DNA of 64,000 bases from Rathayibacter sp. VKM Ac-2857 (lineage in GTDB: Bacteria; Actinomycetota; Actinomycetes; Actinomycetales; Microbacteriaceae), in NCBI RefSeq assembly GCF_013205025.1, contig NZ_JABMLE010000004.1, positions 62,001 through 126,000 on the forward strand, given 5' to 3'. Positions 43,913 to 54,808 of this stretch are shown in pieces. A program made the translations under genes and the position numbers. Numbering within the stretch: position 1 is the stretch's first letter; the number at the start of each line of letters is the position of its first letter. The notes under the pieces were generated by a model. It saw nothing but the letters and a program-made list of their open reading frames with translations, had not been told where the DNA came from and searched no databases.

Positions 43913-44770
43913 CTAGCGCGCCAGGAGCGCCGCGTTGATCCGGGCCGTGAGCTCGCGGTCGAAGCGGCGCTCCTGCGCGTCCACCGCGCGGATCGGCGCG
44001 GCGTTCCGCGCACTCGAGACCAGCCAGGCCGCCTCCGCCGCCGCGAGGTCCTCCGCCCGCAGGGGTCGCTCCGCCGTGCTGAGCCCGAGCCCGCCCGCGA
44101 GCGCGAAGAGATCGGCCTGCGTCGTCCCCGGCAGCAGTCCCAGGCTCGGCGGCGGAGTGACCAGCTCGCCGCCCGCGAGCAGCACCAGGTTCGAGGTCGG
44201 CCCCTCGAGCAGGAAGCCGTCGCTGGAGACGAACAGCGCGTCGTCCGCCCCGCGCCGCACGGCCTCTCGGGAGGCGGCGCGGTTCACCGCGTAGGAGAGC
44301 GTCTTCGCACCGGCGAGCAGCCACGGCGAGGTGCGCTGGACGTCCGAGCGCAGCCCGCGGTCGAGCAGCACGATCCGCACGCCGTCGCGCCGCGCCGGTC
44401 CGAAGTCCGGGCTGGTCTGCACGAAGACGAGCCCGGTCGGCCGGCCGTCGCCCTCGACCCCGTGGCTCAGGATCGTCTTCACCATCGCCTCCGGCACGCG
44501 CGGATGGGCGGCGACGGCCTCGTCGATCGCCGCGCGCCACGCGGTCCGGTCCGGTCGCGGCAGGTCGAGCATCAGCGCCGAGCGCTCGAAGCGGTCGAGG
44601 TGCGCGTCGAGCGCCTGCAGACGGCCGTCGACCAGGTTGATCGTCTCGAAGACCCCGTCGCCCCGGGTGAAGCCGAGGTCGGTGACGTCGATCGTGCCGT
44701 CCGGAGCGCCGTCGTGCGCAGGAGCGTCGAGCGAGGGGCGGGCGAGGACGACGAGGGTCTCAGCGGGCAT
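43913..44770 (-). CDS. Class IV aminotransferase, aminodeoxychorismate-lyase-like
   Basis: The 285-residue PLP enzyme shows LGFTRGDGVFETI near the start, KTLSYAVNRAASREAVRRGADDALFVSSDGFLLEGPTSNLV around the PLP site (Lys in GAKTLSY) and PGTTQADLFALA. These fit 4-amino-4-deoxychorismate lyase (folate) or branched-chain/D-amino-acid aminotransferases. The length and the DGVFET motif favour the PabC type. Start ATG 44770 overlaps the upstream VanZ gene by 11 nt. Confidence 0.85.
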   Translation of the reverse strand: MPAETLVVLARPSLDAPAHDGAPDGTIDVTDLGFTRGDGVFETINLVDGRLQALDAHLDRFERSALMLDLPRPDRTAWRAAIDEAVAAHPRVPEAMVKTILSHGVEGDGRPTGLVFVQTSPDFGPARRDGVRIVLLDRGLRSDVQRTSPWLLAGAKTLSYAVNRAASREAVRRGADDALFVSSDGFLLEGPTSNLVLLAGGELVTPPPSLGLLPGTTQADLFALAGGLGLSTAERPLRAEDLAAAEAAWLVSSARNAAPIRAVDAQERRFDRELTARINAALLAR

Positions 44771-45206
44771 GGGCGGTGCGGTCCTTCCGAGGGCGGAGCG
44801 GGAGTCGGGCGAGCACGACGATCAGCAGCGCCCCGAGGAGCGCACCGGTGCCGTTCGAGACGAGGTCGCGCACGTCCGAGACGCGCGAGGGCAGCGCGAG
44901 CAGCTGGATCGTCTCGATCAGGACCGATACGCCGAGGCCGATCGGCGCGGCGAGCAGCCGGCGGCGCGTCGGCAGCTGCAGCGCGATCAGCGCGCCGAGC
45001 GGCACGAACATCAGCACGTTCGCGAGGAACTCGGCGACGTCGAAGGTGAACCAGGTGGTCACCGGCGTGGAGGCGATGAACGCGATGACGCCGCGCACGA
45101 GCGCCGACGGCTGCCCGGCCGGGTACGGCGCCGGCGTCAGGGTGATCAGGGCGATCACGCCGAGCCAGGCGAGCGTCGCGGGCAGGAGGATCCTCGAGCG
45201 GCGCAT
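44760..45206 (-). CDS. VanZ-family membrane protein
   Basis: The 148-residue protein has four predicted helices, with the conserved VanZ segment DVAEFLANVLMFVPLGALIAL and LIETIQLLALPSRVSDVRDLVSNGTGALLG. VanZ proteins can give low-level teicoplanin resistance, but most relatives have unknown roles. The C-terminal tail is basic. It overlaps the aminotransferase gene downstream. Confidence 0.88.
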   Translation of the reverse strand: MRRSRILLPATLAWLGVIALITLTPAPYPAGQPSALVRGVIAFIASTPVTTWFTFDVAEFLANVLMFVPLGALIALQLPTRRRLLAAPIGLGVSVLIETIQLLALPSRVSDVRDLVSNGTGALLGALLIVVLARLPLRPRKDRTAHAR

Positions 45207-45302
45207 CCGTCGATTCTGCCAGGTGGTCGGAGGCGCCCGGGGAGCCGCTCAGGTGTGCCGGGCGGTCCGGTGCGCACAGCGCGATGTGGAAGGCTGGACG
45301 GC

Positions 45303-46244
45303 ATGACGAGCGACGGCCCGGCCGACGGCGGAGCGCTTCCGCGCCACCCCTTCGACGCCGCGCTCGGTGACGGCTGGGTCGAGATCGGCGACGGGCGCCG
45401 CTTCTGGGGCCGCTTCGGCGCCGCCGGCCTGCTGCTGCGCGACCCGGACGGCCGCGTCCTCCTCCAGCACCGCGCCACCTGGAGTCACTTCGGCGACACC
45501 TGGGGACTCCCGGGCGGCGCGCGCCACCCCGACGAGACCGCCTTCGAGGGCGCTCTGCGCGAATCGGTCGAGGAGGCGGGCGTGCCCGACGGGATCGTCG
45601 TGCCCGTCCTCTCCCGCGTCGTCACGATCGGCCCGTGGAGCTACACCACCGTCGTCGCGCAGGCCCTCGAGCACTTCACACCCCGCATCGCCGACGCCGA
45701 GAGCCAGGAGCTGCGCTGGGTGCCGCCGGCCGAGGTCGACGCGCTCCCGCTGCACCCCGGCTTCGAGGCCTCCTGGCGCGAGCTCCGCGCCCTCGACACC
45801 GAGCCCTGCGTCCTCGTCGTCGACGCGGCGAACGTCGTCGGCTCGCGCCCGGACGGCTGGTGGCGCGACCGCGCCGGCGCCGCGGAGCGCCTGGTCGCGG
45901 GACTCCAGCGGCTCGCGACCCTCGGCCTCCCCGGCTCGCTGTTCGCCGTCGACGCCGACACCGTCTGGCCGCGGATCGCCGTCGTCCTCGAGGGCGACGC
46001 CCGCGCGGCGCGCACCGACGGCGCGGCCGAGTCCGCCCCCCGCGGCCGCCTCAGCGTCGAGCGCGCCACCGGATCGGGCGACGACGCGATCGTCGAGCGC
46101 GTCGCGGCGATCGGCGCCTCCGCCCGCGTCGTGACCGCCGACCGCGGCCTCGTCGCGCGCATCGAGGAGCTCGGCGCCTCCGCGCTCGGCCCGCGCACCC
46201 TGCTCGATCTGCTCGACGCCGCCCCGCCCTCCGCCCGGGAATAG
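45303..46244 (+). CDS. Nudix hydrolase fused to a PIN/NYN-like nuclease domain
   Basis: The 313-residue protein has two parts. Residues about 35-165 form a Nudix domain with a complete box: GARHPDETAFEGALRESVEE then AGV. Residues about 170-313 form a PIN/NYN-like fold: VLVVDAANVVGS with the first acidic residue, ERATGSGDDAIVERVAA and VVTADRGLVARI with further acidic residues. Nudix enzymes cleave nucleoside diphosphate links; NYN domains cut RNA. Together they could process capped or modified RNA ends (inference). The start follows GAAGG. Confidence 0.85.
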   Translation: MTSDGPADGGALPRHPFDAALGDGWVEIGDGRRFWGRFGAAGLLLRDPDGRVLLQHRATWSHFGDTWGLPGGARHPDETAFEGALRESVEEAGVPDGIVVPVLSRVVTIGPWSYTTVVAQALEHFTPRIADAESQELRWVPPAEVDALPLHPGFEASWRELRALDTEPCVLVVDAANVVGSRPDGWWRDRAGAAERLVAGLQRLATLGLPGSLFAVDADTVWPRIAVVLEGDARAARTDGAAESAPRGRLSVERATGSGDDAIVERVAAIGASARVVTADRGLVARIEELGASALGPRTLLDLLDAAPPSARE

Positions 46245-46272
46245 CGCGCGGATCGGGGTCGTTGCACCCCTC

Positions 46273-46680
46273 ATGGCCACGACAGCGATGACTCTCGACA
46301 CCCACGACCAGACCGTCTCCGACGGCATCGTCCTCATCGACTTCTGGGCGGAGTGGTGCGGCCCGTGCCGCCAGTTCGCCCCCGTCTTCGAGGCGACCAG
46401 CGAGAAGAACCCCGATGTCACCTTCGCGAAGGTCGACACGGAGGACCAGCAGCAGCTCGCCGGCAGCTACGGCATCTCGTCGATCCCCACCCTCGTCGTC
46501 TACCGCGACGGCATCCCGCTGATGGCGCAGCCCGGCGCCCTGCCCGCCCCGGCGCTCGACGCCCTGCTCGAGCAGGTCCGCGGCCTCGACATGGTCGCCG
46601 TCCGCAAGCAGTACGACGAGGCGAAGGCCGCCCAGGAGTCCGGCGCCCCGCAGAAGTTCGACCACGGCGCGCAGATCTGA
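46273..46680 (+). CDS. Thioredoxin
   Basis: The 135-residue protein has the WCGPC active site (Cys29, Cys32) within FWAEWCGPCRQFAPVFE, the cis-proline region SSIPTLVVYRDG and a longer than usual C-terminal extension of about 30 residues (KQYDEAKAAQESGAPQKFDH). It is cytoplasmic and reduces protein disulfides. It is followed by a strong terminator and convergent with PEP carboxylase. Confidence 0.92.
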   Translation: MATTAMTLDTHDQTVSDGIVLIDFWAEWCGPCRQFAPVFEATSEKNPDVTFAKVDTEDQQQLAGSYGISSIPTLVVYRDGIPLMAQPGALPAPALDALLEQVRGLDMVAVRKQYDEAKAAQESGAPQKFDHGAQI

Positions 46681-46708
46681 TCACGCGGCACCACCGCACC
46701 ACCCGCAC

Positions 46709-46759
46709 GAACGACGGAACCCCCGGCAGCCGCTCAGGCCACCGGGGGTTCCGTCGTTC
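46709..46759. terminator. 18-bp stem terminator between convergent genes
   Basis: Bases 46709-46726 pair perfectly with 46742-46759 around a 15-nt loop. It lies between the thioredoxin stop (46680) and the PEP carboxylase stop (46786 side), so it probably works in both directions. Confidence 0.88.
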
Positions 46760-46785
46760 CAGCGGAGATCGCGCAGGAGTGCCGA

Positions 46786-49467
<2,682 letters not shown>

Positions 49468-49473
49468 GGCACG

Positions 49474-49479
49474 ACCTTA
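49474..49479 (-). promoter_or_regulatory. -10 element of ppc, leaderless
   Basis: On the minus strand it reads TAAGGT and ends 6 nt before the GTG start. No Shine-Dalgarno precedes that GTG, which supports a leaderless transcript. Confidence 0.5.
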
Positions 49480-49540
49480 GCGGCGGCGCGTGTCCGGCGG
49501 ATGACGCCACTGTCACGCGGCGGAATGGAATGATCGAGGG

Positions 49541-51010
49541 GTGACCGTGACCCCTGCACCTCCCACCCCCGCCGTCCAGACCGAGCAGGCCGCCCCCCAC
49601 GTCGTCGTCCTCTTCGGTGCCGTGGGCGACCTGTCCCGGCGCAAGCTCATCCCCGGCATGGCTCACCTGGCGCTGTCCTCGCTGGCGCCCGACCTGCAGA
49701 TCGTCGGCACCTCGCTCGAGGAGCACGACGACGAGTCCTTCCGCGCCTTCGCCAAGCTCGCCTACGACGAGTTCGGCAGCCGCTCGCTGACCCCGGCGCA
49801 GTGGGACGAGTTCGCCTCCAAGCTCCGCTACGTCCCGCAGTCCGCCGGCCCGGCCGCCCTGGCGAAGGCGGTCACCGACGCCGAGAAGGTGCTGGGCCCG
49901 GACGTCAGCCGGCTGCACTACCTCAGCGTCCCGCCGCGCGCCGCCCTCTCGGTCGTCCGGATGCTCGCCGAGGCCGGTCTCGTCGAGCGCTCGCGGATCA
50001 TCATGGAGAAGCCGTTCGGCGTCGACCTCGAGAGCGCCGTCGTCCTCAACGCCGAGCTGCACGAGACCTTCGACGAGGAGCAGATCTTCCGGATCGACCA
50101 CTTCCTCGGCAAGGAGCCGGCGCAGAACATCCTCGCCTTCCGCTTCGCGAACGGCCTCTTCGAGCCGATCTGGAACCGCAACTTCATCGACCACGTCCAG
50201 ATCGACATCCCCGAGAAGCTGACCCTCGACCGCCGCGCCGAGTTCTACGAGTCGACCGGCGCCTACAAGGACATGGTCGTCACCCACCTCTTCCAGGTCC
50301 TCGCCTTCATGGCGATGGAGCCGCCGACCGCCCTCGAGCCGAAGGCGATCAGCGAGGAGAAGAACAAGGTCTTCCGCTCGATGCGGCTGCTGAACCCCGA
50401 GAACGTCGTCCGCGGGCAGTACATCGGCTACCGCGAGGAGCCGGGCGTCGCCCCGGACTCCGAGACCGACACCTTCGTCGCCCTCAAGTGCGAGATCGAC
50501 AACTGGCGCTGGGCCGGCGTCCCGTTCTACCTGCGCACCGGCAAGCGGATGGCGGAGGGGCAGCGGATCATCTCCATCGCCTTCCGCGAGCCCCCGAAGA
50601 GCATGTTCCCGCAGGGCTCCGGCGTCGGCGCGCACGGCCCCGACCACCTCACCTTCGACCTCGCCGACGCCTCCAAGGTGTCGCTGTCCTTCTACGGCAA
50701 GCGCCCCGGCCCGGGCATGCGGCTGGACAAGCTGAGCATGCAGTTCGCGCTGCAGGAGACCGACCGCGCGGGCGACGCCCTCGAGGCCTACGAGCGGCTG
50801 ATCCTCGACGCGATGCGCGGCGACCACACGCTCTTCACCACCGCCGAGGGCATCGAGCGCCTCTGGGAGGTGTCCGCGCCGCTCCTGCAGGACCCGCCGC
50901 CGGTGCGCCTCTACGCGCCGGGATCCTGGGGTCCGAACGCGATCCACCAGCTGATCGCCCCGCACGCCTGGCGGCTCCCGTTCGAGCGGGTCTGGCGCGA
51001 CAAGCGCTGA
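49541..51010 (+). CDS. zwf: Glucose-6-phosphate 1-dehydrogenase
   Basis: The 489-residue enzyme oxidises glucose-6-phosphate with NADP(+) and starts the pentose phosphate pathway. It has the nucleotide motif FGAVGDLSRRKL near residue 25 and the active-site signature RIDHFLGKEPAQNIL. Start GTG 49541 follows GAGGG; a second GTG 6 nt later is possible. The gene stands alone, not in the usual tal-zwf-opcA cluster of many actinobacteria. Confidence 0.95.
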   Translation: MTVTPAPPTPAVQTEQAAPHVVVLFGAVGDLSRRKLIPGMAHLALSSLAPDLQIVGTSLEEHDDESFRAFAKLAYDEFGSRSLTPAQWDEFASKLRYVPQSAGPAALAKAVTDAEKVLGPDVSRLHYLSVPPRAALSVVRMLAEAGLVERSRIIMEKPFGVDLESAVVLNAELHETFDEEQIFRIDHFLGKEPAQNILAFRFANGLFEPIWNRNFIDHVQIDIPEKLTLDRRAEFYESTGAYKDMVVTHLFQVLAFMAMEPPTALEPKAISEEKNKVFRSMRLLNPENVVRGQYIGYREEPGVAPDSETDTFVALKCEIDNWRWAGVPFYLRTGKRMAEGQRIISIAFREPPKSMFPQGSGVGAHGPDHLTFDLADASKVSLSFYGKRPGPGMRLDKLSMQFALQETDRAGDALEAYERLILDAMRGDHTLFTTAEGIERLWEVSAPLLQDPPPVRLYAPGSWGPNAIHQLIAPHAWRLPFERVWRDKR

Positions 51011-51024
51011 CGAGGGCTCCCGGC

Positions 51025-51645
51025 ATGTCGCGCGCGGCGGAGGACCGCATCTGGACGGTCCCGAACATCCTCAGCATGGTGCGGCTCGCACTGGTGCCGG
51101 TCTTCCTGGTGCTGATCATCGAGGGCGAGGACGCGCTCGCCCTGCTGACCCTCGTCCTCTCCAGCCTCACCGACTACCTCGACGGCTGGATCGCGCGCCG
51201 CTTCGACCAGATCACGCGCCTGGGAGCGGTCCTCGATCCGGCCGCCGACCGCCTCTACATCTTCGCGACGGTGATCGGCCTCGCCGTCCGCGAGCTGGTG
51301 CCGTGGTGGCTCGTGGCGGTGCTGGTGGCGCGCGACCTGATGCTCGTCGTGCTGGCCGTGATCCTCGCGAATCACGGCTACGGGCCGCTGCCGGTGCACC
51401 ACCTGGGCAAGTTCGCCACGTTCTGCCTGTTCTACGCGCTGCCGCTGATCATGCTCGGGCAGGCGTTCCCGGCGCTCGCGCCGACGTCGCTCCCGATCGC
51501 CTGGGCGTTCGCGCTCTGGGGGGCGTTCCTCTACTGGTGGGCCGGGATCGTCTACGCCGTGCAGACCCGGGACCTCGTCCGGGGGGCCGACGGAGCGTTC
51601 CCGGCGACCGGCGGGCCCTCCGATTCCGATACGCTGAGGGGATAG
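51025..51645 (+). CDS. CDP-alcohol phosphatidyltransferase family protein
   Basis: The 206-residue membrane protein has about five helices. The family signature DG-x2-AR-x8-G-x3-D-x3-D is complete in LDGWIARRFDQITRL followed by GAVLDPAAD. It condenses CDP-diacylglycerol with an alcohol such as glycerol-3-phosphate to make phospholipid. Which alcohol is used cannot be told here. The start follows GAGGG, 14 nt after the zwf stop; it lies 14 nt before the garA start. Confidence 0.88.
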   Translation: MSRAAEDRIWTVPNILSMVRLALVPVFLVLIIEGEDALALLTLVLSSLTDYLDGWIARRFDQITRLGAVLDPAADRLYIFATVIGLAVRELVPWWLVAVLVARDLMLVVLAVILANHGYGPLPVHHLGKFATFCLFYALPLIMLGQAFPALAPTSLPIAWAFALWGAFLYWWAGIVYAVQTRDLVRGADGAFPATGGPSDSDTLRG

Positions 51646-51659
51646 CGAGGAGGTACGTC

Positions 51660-52145
51660 TTGGTCGAGTCCGTGCGCGGAGCGTCATCCGCAGATCCGTC
51701 CGTTCCCGTCGAGCCGTCGACGGAGACGACCCTCACCTTCACCGACGACATCGGCGCCCAGCTGGCGGCGCTCGACAACCGGGCGTCCCGCGAGGAGGCC
51801 GAGGCCGTCGGCGCCCTGCCCTCCGGCTCGGCCCTGCTCGTCGTGCGGCGCGGGCCCAACACCGGGGCCCGGTTCCTGCTCGACACCGACTCGACGACGG
51901 TCGGCCGGCACCCCGATGCGGGCATCTTCCTCGACGACGTCACCGTCTCGCGTCGTCACGCCGAGTTCGTCCGCCGCGGCACCTCGTTCGAGGTCCGCGA
52001 CCTGGGCTCGCTGAACGGCACCTACTTCGACGGTGTGCGGATCGAGTCCGCGATCCTCACCGACGGCTCCGAGGTGCAGGTCGGCAAATTCCGCCTCACC
52101 TTCTACGCGTCCCGCGCCGACCTCGTCGCCGCTCCGGACGCGTAG
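51660..52145 (+). CDS. garA: FHA-domain regulator of the GarA/OdhI type
   Basis: A TTG start with a near-perfect AGGAGG (51648-51653) 6 nt upstream gives 161 residues, the GarA length. The N-terminus contains ETTLTF (residues 22-27), the phospho-threonine site of GarA/OdhI. The FHA domain shows VGRHPDAGIFLDD, VSRRHAEF and DLGSLNGTYFDG. In mycobacteria and corynebacteria the unphosphorylated protein inhibits 2-oxoglutarate dehydrogenase and related enzymes, and PknB/PknG phosphorylation relieves this. The next gene (ftsR) begins 2 nt later. Confidence 0.93.
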   Translation: MVESVRGASSADPSVPVEPSTETTLTFTDDIGAQLAALDNRASREEAEAVGALPSGSALLVVRRGPNTGARFLLDTDSTTVGRHPDAGIFLDDVTVSRRHAEFVRRGTSFEVRDLGSLNGTYFDGVRIESAILTDGSEVQVGKFRLTFYASRADLVAAPDA

Positions 52146-52147
52146 CC

Positions 52148-52852
52148 GTGGGTCGTTCGACCGCCCGCGCACTCCCGTCCGGCTCGGCCGCTCTGCTGAG
52201 CATCGGCCAGGTCCTCTCGCACCTCACCACCGAGTTCCCCGACGTCACGCCGTCGAAGCTCCGGTTCCTCGAGGAGCAGGGTCTCGTCTCGCCCGCCCGC
52301 ACCGAGTCGGGCTACCGCAAGTTCTCCTCCGGCGACGTCGAGCGGCTGCGGATGATCCTCGCGCTCCAGCGCGACCACTACCTGCCGCTCAAGGTGATCC
52401 GCGGCTACCTCGACGACGTCGACGCCGGCCGCGAGCCGTCCCTCCCCGCCGGTGCGGGCGGCGCCGCCCCCTCCCTGCTGGCCCCCGCCACCCGGCTGAC
52501 CCGTGACGGCCTCGCGAGCGAATCGGGCGCGAGCCCGGCGCTCGTGCGCGAGGCGATCGCCGCCGGGCTCGTCCGCGGCGGCGACGTCTTCGGCGACGAG
52601 GCGGTCACGACGCTCAAGGCGCTCGTGGACCTCGGCCGCTCGGGCATCGAGCCGCGCCACCTCCGCCCGCTGCGCATCGCCGTCGAGCGCGAGATGTCCC
52701 TCATCGAGAGCGTCGTCGCCTCGAGCGCCCGCCGCGGCGAGGCGTCCGGCTCGGCCGGCGCCGCCGAGAACGCGATCGGCCTCGCCGCGCACCTCGGCAC
52801 CATCCGCGAGGCCATGGTGCGCAGCGCGCTCTCGCGGCTCGCGCGCTCGTGA
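52148..52852 (+). CDS. ftsR: MerR-family regulator FtsR
   Basis: The 234-residue protein has an N-terminal MerR HTH (LSIGQVLSHLTTEFPDVTPS, KLRFLEEQGLVSPARTESGYRKFS, DVERLRMILALQRDHYLPLKVI) and a long helical C-terminal region with a second partial helix-turn-helix-like segment. In Corynebacterium the FtsR protein activates ftsZ. The garA-ftsR arrangement is conserved among actinobacteria and supports this call. Start GTG 52148. It is probably co-transcribed with garA. Confidence 0.88.
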   Translation: MGRSTARALPSGSAALLSIGQVLSHLTTEFPDVTPSKLRFLEEQGLVSPARTESGYRKFSSGDVERLRMILALQRDHYLPLKVIRGYLDDVDAGREPSLPAGAGGAAPSLLAPATRLTRDGLASESGASPALVREAIAAGLVRGGDVFGDEAVTTLKALVDLGRSGIEPRHLRPLRIAVEREMSLIESVVASSARRGEASGSAGAAENAIGLAAHLGTIREAMVRSALSRLARS

Positions 52853-52922
52853 TGCGCGGCCCGGGCCGACGACACGCCCTCCCGGAAGAGCGGATGTCGT
52901 TTACTCGGCATCCCCGGGTGGG

Positions 52923-52928
52923 TAGCTT
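52923..52928 (+). promoter_or_regulatory. -10 element of the second MerR gene
   Basis: TAGCTT lies 48 nt before the ATG at 52977. It is preceded by an AT-richer patch (GTCGTTTACTCGGC) that could hold a regulator site. This suggests a separate promoter for the downstream MerR gene. Confidence 0.35.
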
Positions 52929-52976
52929 AGGGAGCGCGTTCGGAGCGACCGGCGTTCGTATCCGGAAGGCACAGGG

Positions 52977-53522
52977 ATGAGAGAAGTCAGCCGCGACGTC
53001 AGCGGCCAGCGCGACCTCGTCCTCTTCACCGACGGGCTGCCCGACCTCGACGCCGACGCGGGCTACCGCGGAGCCGTCGCAGCGCGGGCCGCGGGCATCA
53101 CCTACCGCCAGCTCGACTACTGGGCGCGCACCGAGCTGGTCGAGCCGACCGTGCGCGGCGCGTCCGGCTCCGGCACCCAGCGCCTCTACGGCTTCCGCGA
53201 CATCCTCGTGCTCAAGCTCGTCAAGCGCCTCCTCGACACCGGCATCTCGCTGCAGCAGATCCGCACCGCGGTCAACCAGCTCCGCGAGTCCGGCGTCGAC
53301 GACCTCGCTCAGACCACGCTGATGAGCGACGGCGCCAGCGTCTACCTCTGCACCTCCAACGACGAGGTCATCGACCTCCTCAGCCGCGGCCAGGGCGTCT
53401 TCGGCATCGCCGTCGGCAAGGTCCTCCGCGAGGTCGAGACCAGCCTCGTCGAGCTCGACCACCAGTCGGTCGACCCCGCCGACGAGCTCGCCCGCCGCCG
53501 CGCCTCCCGCAGGGTCGGCTGA
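52977..53522 (+). CDS. MerR-family regulator
   Basis: The 181-residue protein has the HTH GAVAARAAGITYRQLDYWAR and the wing LYGFRDILVLKLVKRLLDTGISLQQIRTAV, then a short C-terminal part (SVYLCTSNDEVIDLLSRGQG, FGIAVGKVLREV). It is the conserved partner that follows ftsR in many actinobacteria. Usually a DUF151 bifunctional nuclease gene lies in between; none is seen here. Its target is unknown. Confidence 0.87.
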   Translation: MREVSRDVSGQRDLVLFTDGLPDLDADAGYRGAVAARAAGITYRQLDYWARTELVEPTVRGASGSGTQRLYGFRDILVLKLVKRLLDTGISLQQIRTAVNQLRESGVDDLAQTTLMSDGASVYLCTSNDEVIDLLSRGQGVFGIAVGKVLREVETSLVELDHQSVDPADELARRRASRRVG

Positions 53523-53544
53523 CCCGCCCCTCCCGACCGGCCCC

Positions 53545-53563
53545 CATGCTGGTCGAGTAGCCC
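53545..53563 (+). repeat. Truncated copy of the palindromic repeat
   Basis: CATGCTGGTCGAGTAGCCC only; the rest is missing. It sits 22 bp after the MerR stop. Confidence 0.8.
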
Positions 53564-53578
53564 ACGCGCGGCGACCAT

Positions 53579-53707
53579 CATGCTGGTCGAGTAGCCCCGA
53601 AGGGGCGTATCGAGACCCGCCGTCCCCAGCACGCCGGGCCTGAAGTCTCCTGCTCTGACGCCGGTGGATCTCGATACGCCCGCGTCGCGGGCTACTCGAT
53701 CAGCATG
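53579..53707 (+). repeat. Palindromic repeat, full copy (129 bp)
   Basis: Left end CATGCTGGTCGAGTAG with hairpin GCCCCGAAGGGGC; right end CTACTCGATCAGCATG. The interior is diverged (CGGGCCTGAAGTCTCC) but keeps CTGACGCCGGTGGATC. Confidence 0.9.
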
Positions 53708-53748
53708 CTGTGCCGTACCGGCACGGCGTTCGATCGAGACGCGCCCCT

Positions 53749-53788
53749 CATGCTGGTCGAGTAGCCCCGAAGGGGCGTATCGAGACCC
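53749..53788 (+). repeat. Half copy of the palindromic repeat
   Basis: CATGCTGGTCGAGTAG, hairpin GCCCCGAAGGGGC and GTATCGAGACCC, with no right half. Confidence 0.88.
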
Positions 53789-53804
53789 GCCCCCGCACAC
53801 AGCA

Positions 53805-53834
53805 ACGGCGCCGCAGCCGGAGCTGCGACGCCGT
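53805..53834 (-). terminator. Hairpin terminator of the ParA gene
   Basis: ACGGCG-CGCAGC pairs with GCTGCG-CGCCGT (one C/A mismatch) around a 4-nt loop. It lies 16 bp past the stop of the minus-strand ParA gene. Confidence 0.7.
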
Positions 53835-53850
53835 CCGCGGACCTCGCCGG

Positions 53851-54666
53851 CTAGCTCGTCGCCGCCGGCACCGCCTGCTCGCCGATGCGGCCCGTGCGGA
53901 TGACGCGGTCCAGCAGCAGGTCGAAGTTGTGCGCCATCTCCTGCGCGCTCTCGCCGGGCCAGACGTGCACCGGCTTCGCGGCGCCCTGCGCCTGCTGGAG
54001 CGACGTGCGCTCGGGCAGCTGCGGGCTGAGGACCAGCGGGCCGAACATGTCGCGCAGCTCCTTGATCCGGAACTGGTGCTCCAGCGACTGCACGCGGGCG
54101 CGGTTGACGATGATGCCGAGCGGCTGCAGGCGCGGGCTCAGGCCGCGGCGGATCTCCTCGATCGCGCGCAGCGCGCGGTCGGCGGCGGCGACGGAGAACA
54201 GGCCCGGCTCGGTGACGACGGCGACGCGGTCGCTCGCGGCCCAGGCGGTGCGGGTGAGCGCGTTGAGCGAGGGCGCGCAGTCGATCAGGACGAGGTCGTA
54301 ATCGGCCTCGACGCTGGCGAGCGCCTCCTCGAGCTTCCAGATGTCGCGGATGCTGGGGTGCGGGCCGTCGAAGTTGATCGCGGACGGGCTGCCGATGAGA
54401 ACGTCGATCGTGCCCTGGCGCTCCTTCGTCCACCCGGAGGGCGCGATCGCCGAGCGGACGATCTTCTCCTTGGGCGACGTGAGGACGTCCGCGATGTTGA
54501 GGTGACCGGCGACGTTGATGTCCATCCCGGTGGAGACGTCGGACTGCGGGTCGAGGTCGACGACCAGCGTTCGCAGGCCCTTCGAGAACGCCGCGGATGC
54601 AAGGCCGAGCGTCACGGTGGTCTTGCCGACGCCGCCCTTGAGGGAGCTCACGCTGAGTACATGCAT
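53851..54666 (-). CDS. ParA-family ATPase without an adjacent ParB
   Basis: The 271-residue protein has the deviant Walker A of ParA/MinD proteins (SLKGGVGKTT, residues 8-17), VVDLDPQSDVSTGMD (Walker A' aspartate) and LVLIDCAPSLNALTRTAW (Walker B). ATG 54666 is 8 nt after a TAAAGT -10, so the mRNA is probably leaderless. It differs from chromosome-segregation ParA in lacking a parB neighbour; it may position another cargo on the nucleoid (inference). The pyruvate carboxylase gene is divergent. Confidence 0.9.
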   Translation of the reverse strand: MHVLSVSSLKGGVGKTTVTLGLASAAFSKGLRTLVVDLDPQSDVSTGMDINVAGHLNIADVLTSPKEKIVRSAIAPSGWTKERQGTIDVLIGSPSAINFDGPHPSIRDIWKLEEALASVEADYDLVLIDCAPSLNALTRTAWAASDRVAVVTEPGLFSVAAADRALRAIEEIRRGLSPRLQPLGIIVNRARVQSLEHQFRIKELRDMFGPLVLSPQLPERTSLQQAQGAAKPVHVWPGESAQEMAHNFDLLLDRVIRTGRIGEQAVPAATS

Positions 54667-54674
54667 GGCTGAGT

Positions 54675-54680
54675 ACTTTA
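54675..54680 (-). promoter_or_regulatory. -10 element TAAAGT of the ParA gene
   Basis: On the minus strand TAAAGT ends 8 nt before ATG 54666. The 142-bp gap up to the pyruvate carboxylase gene must hold both promoters. Confidence 0.45.
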
Positions 54681-54808
54681 CTTTCACTAGGGTGGGAGAA
54701 CCTAACCGTTCCCTGCGTGCCCGTCGGCCGCGGAGGGCGGAAGCGGAGATCGCACCGTCGCGAGACCGGCCCCCTCGTCGCCCCGGACGGCAGACCCGAA
54801 GGACTCCC

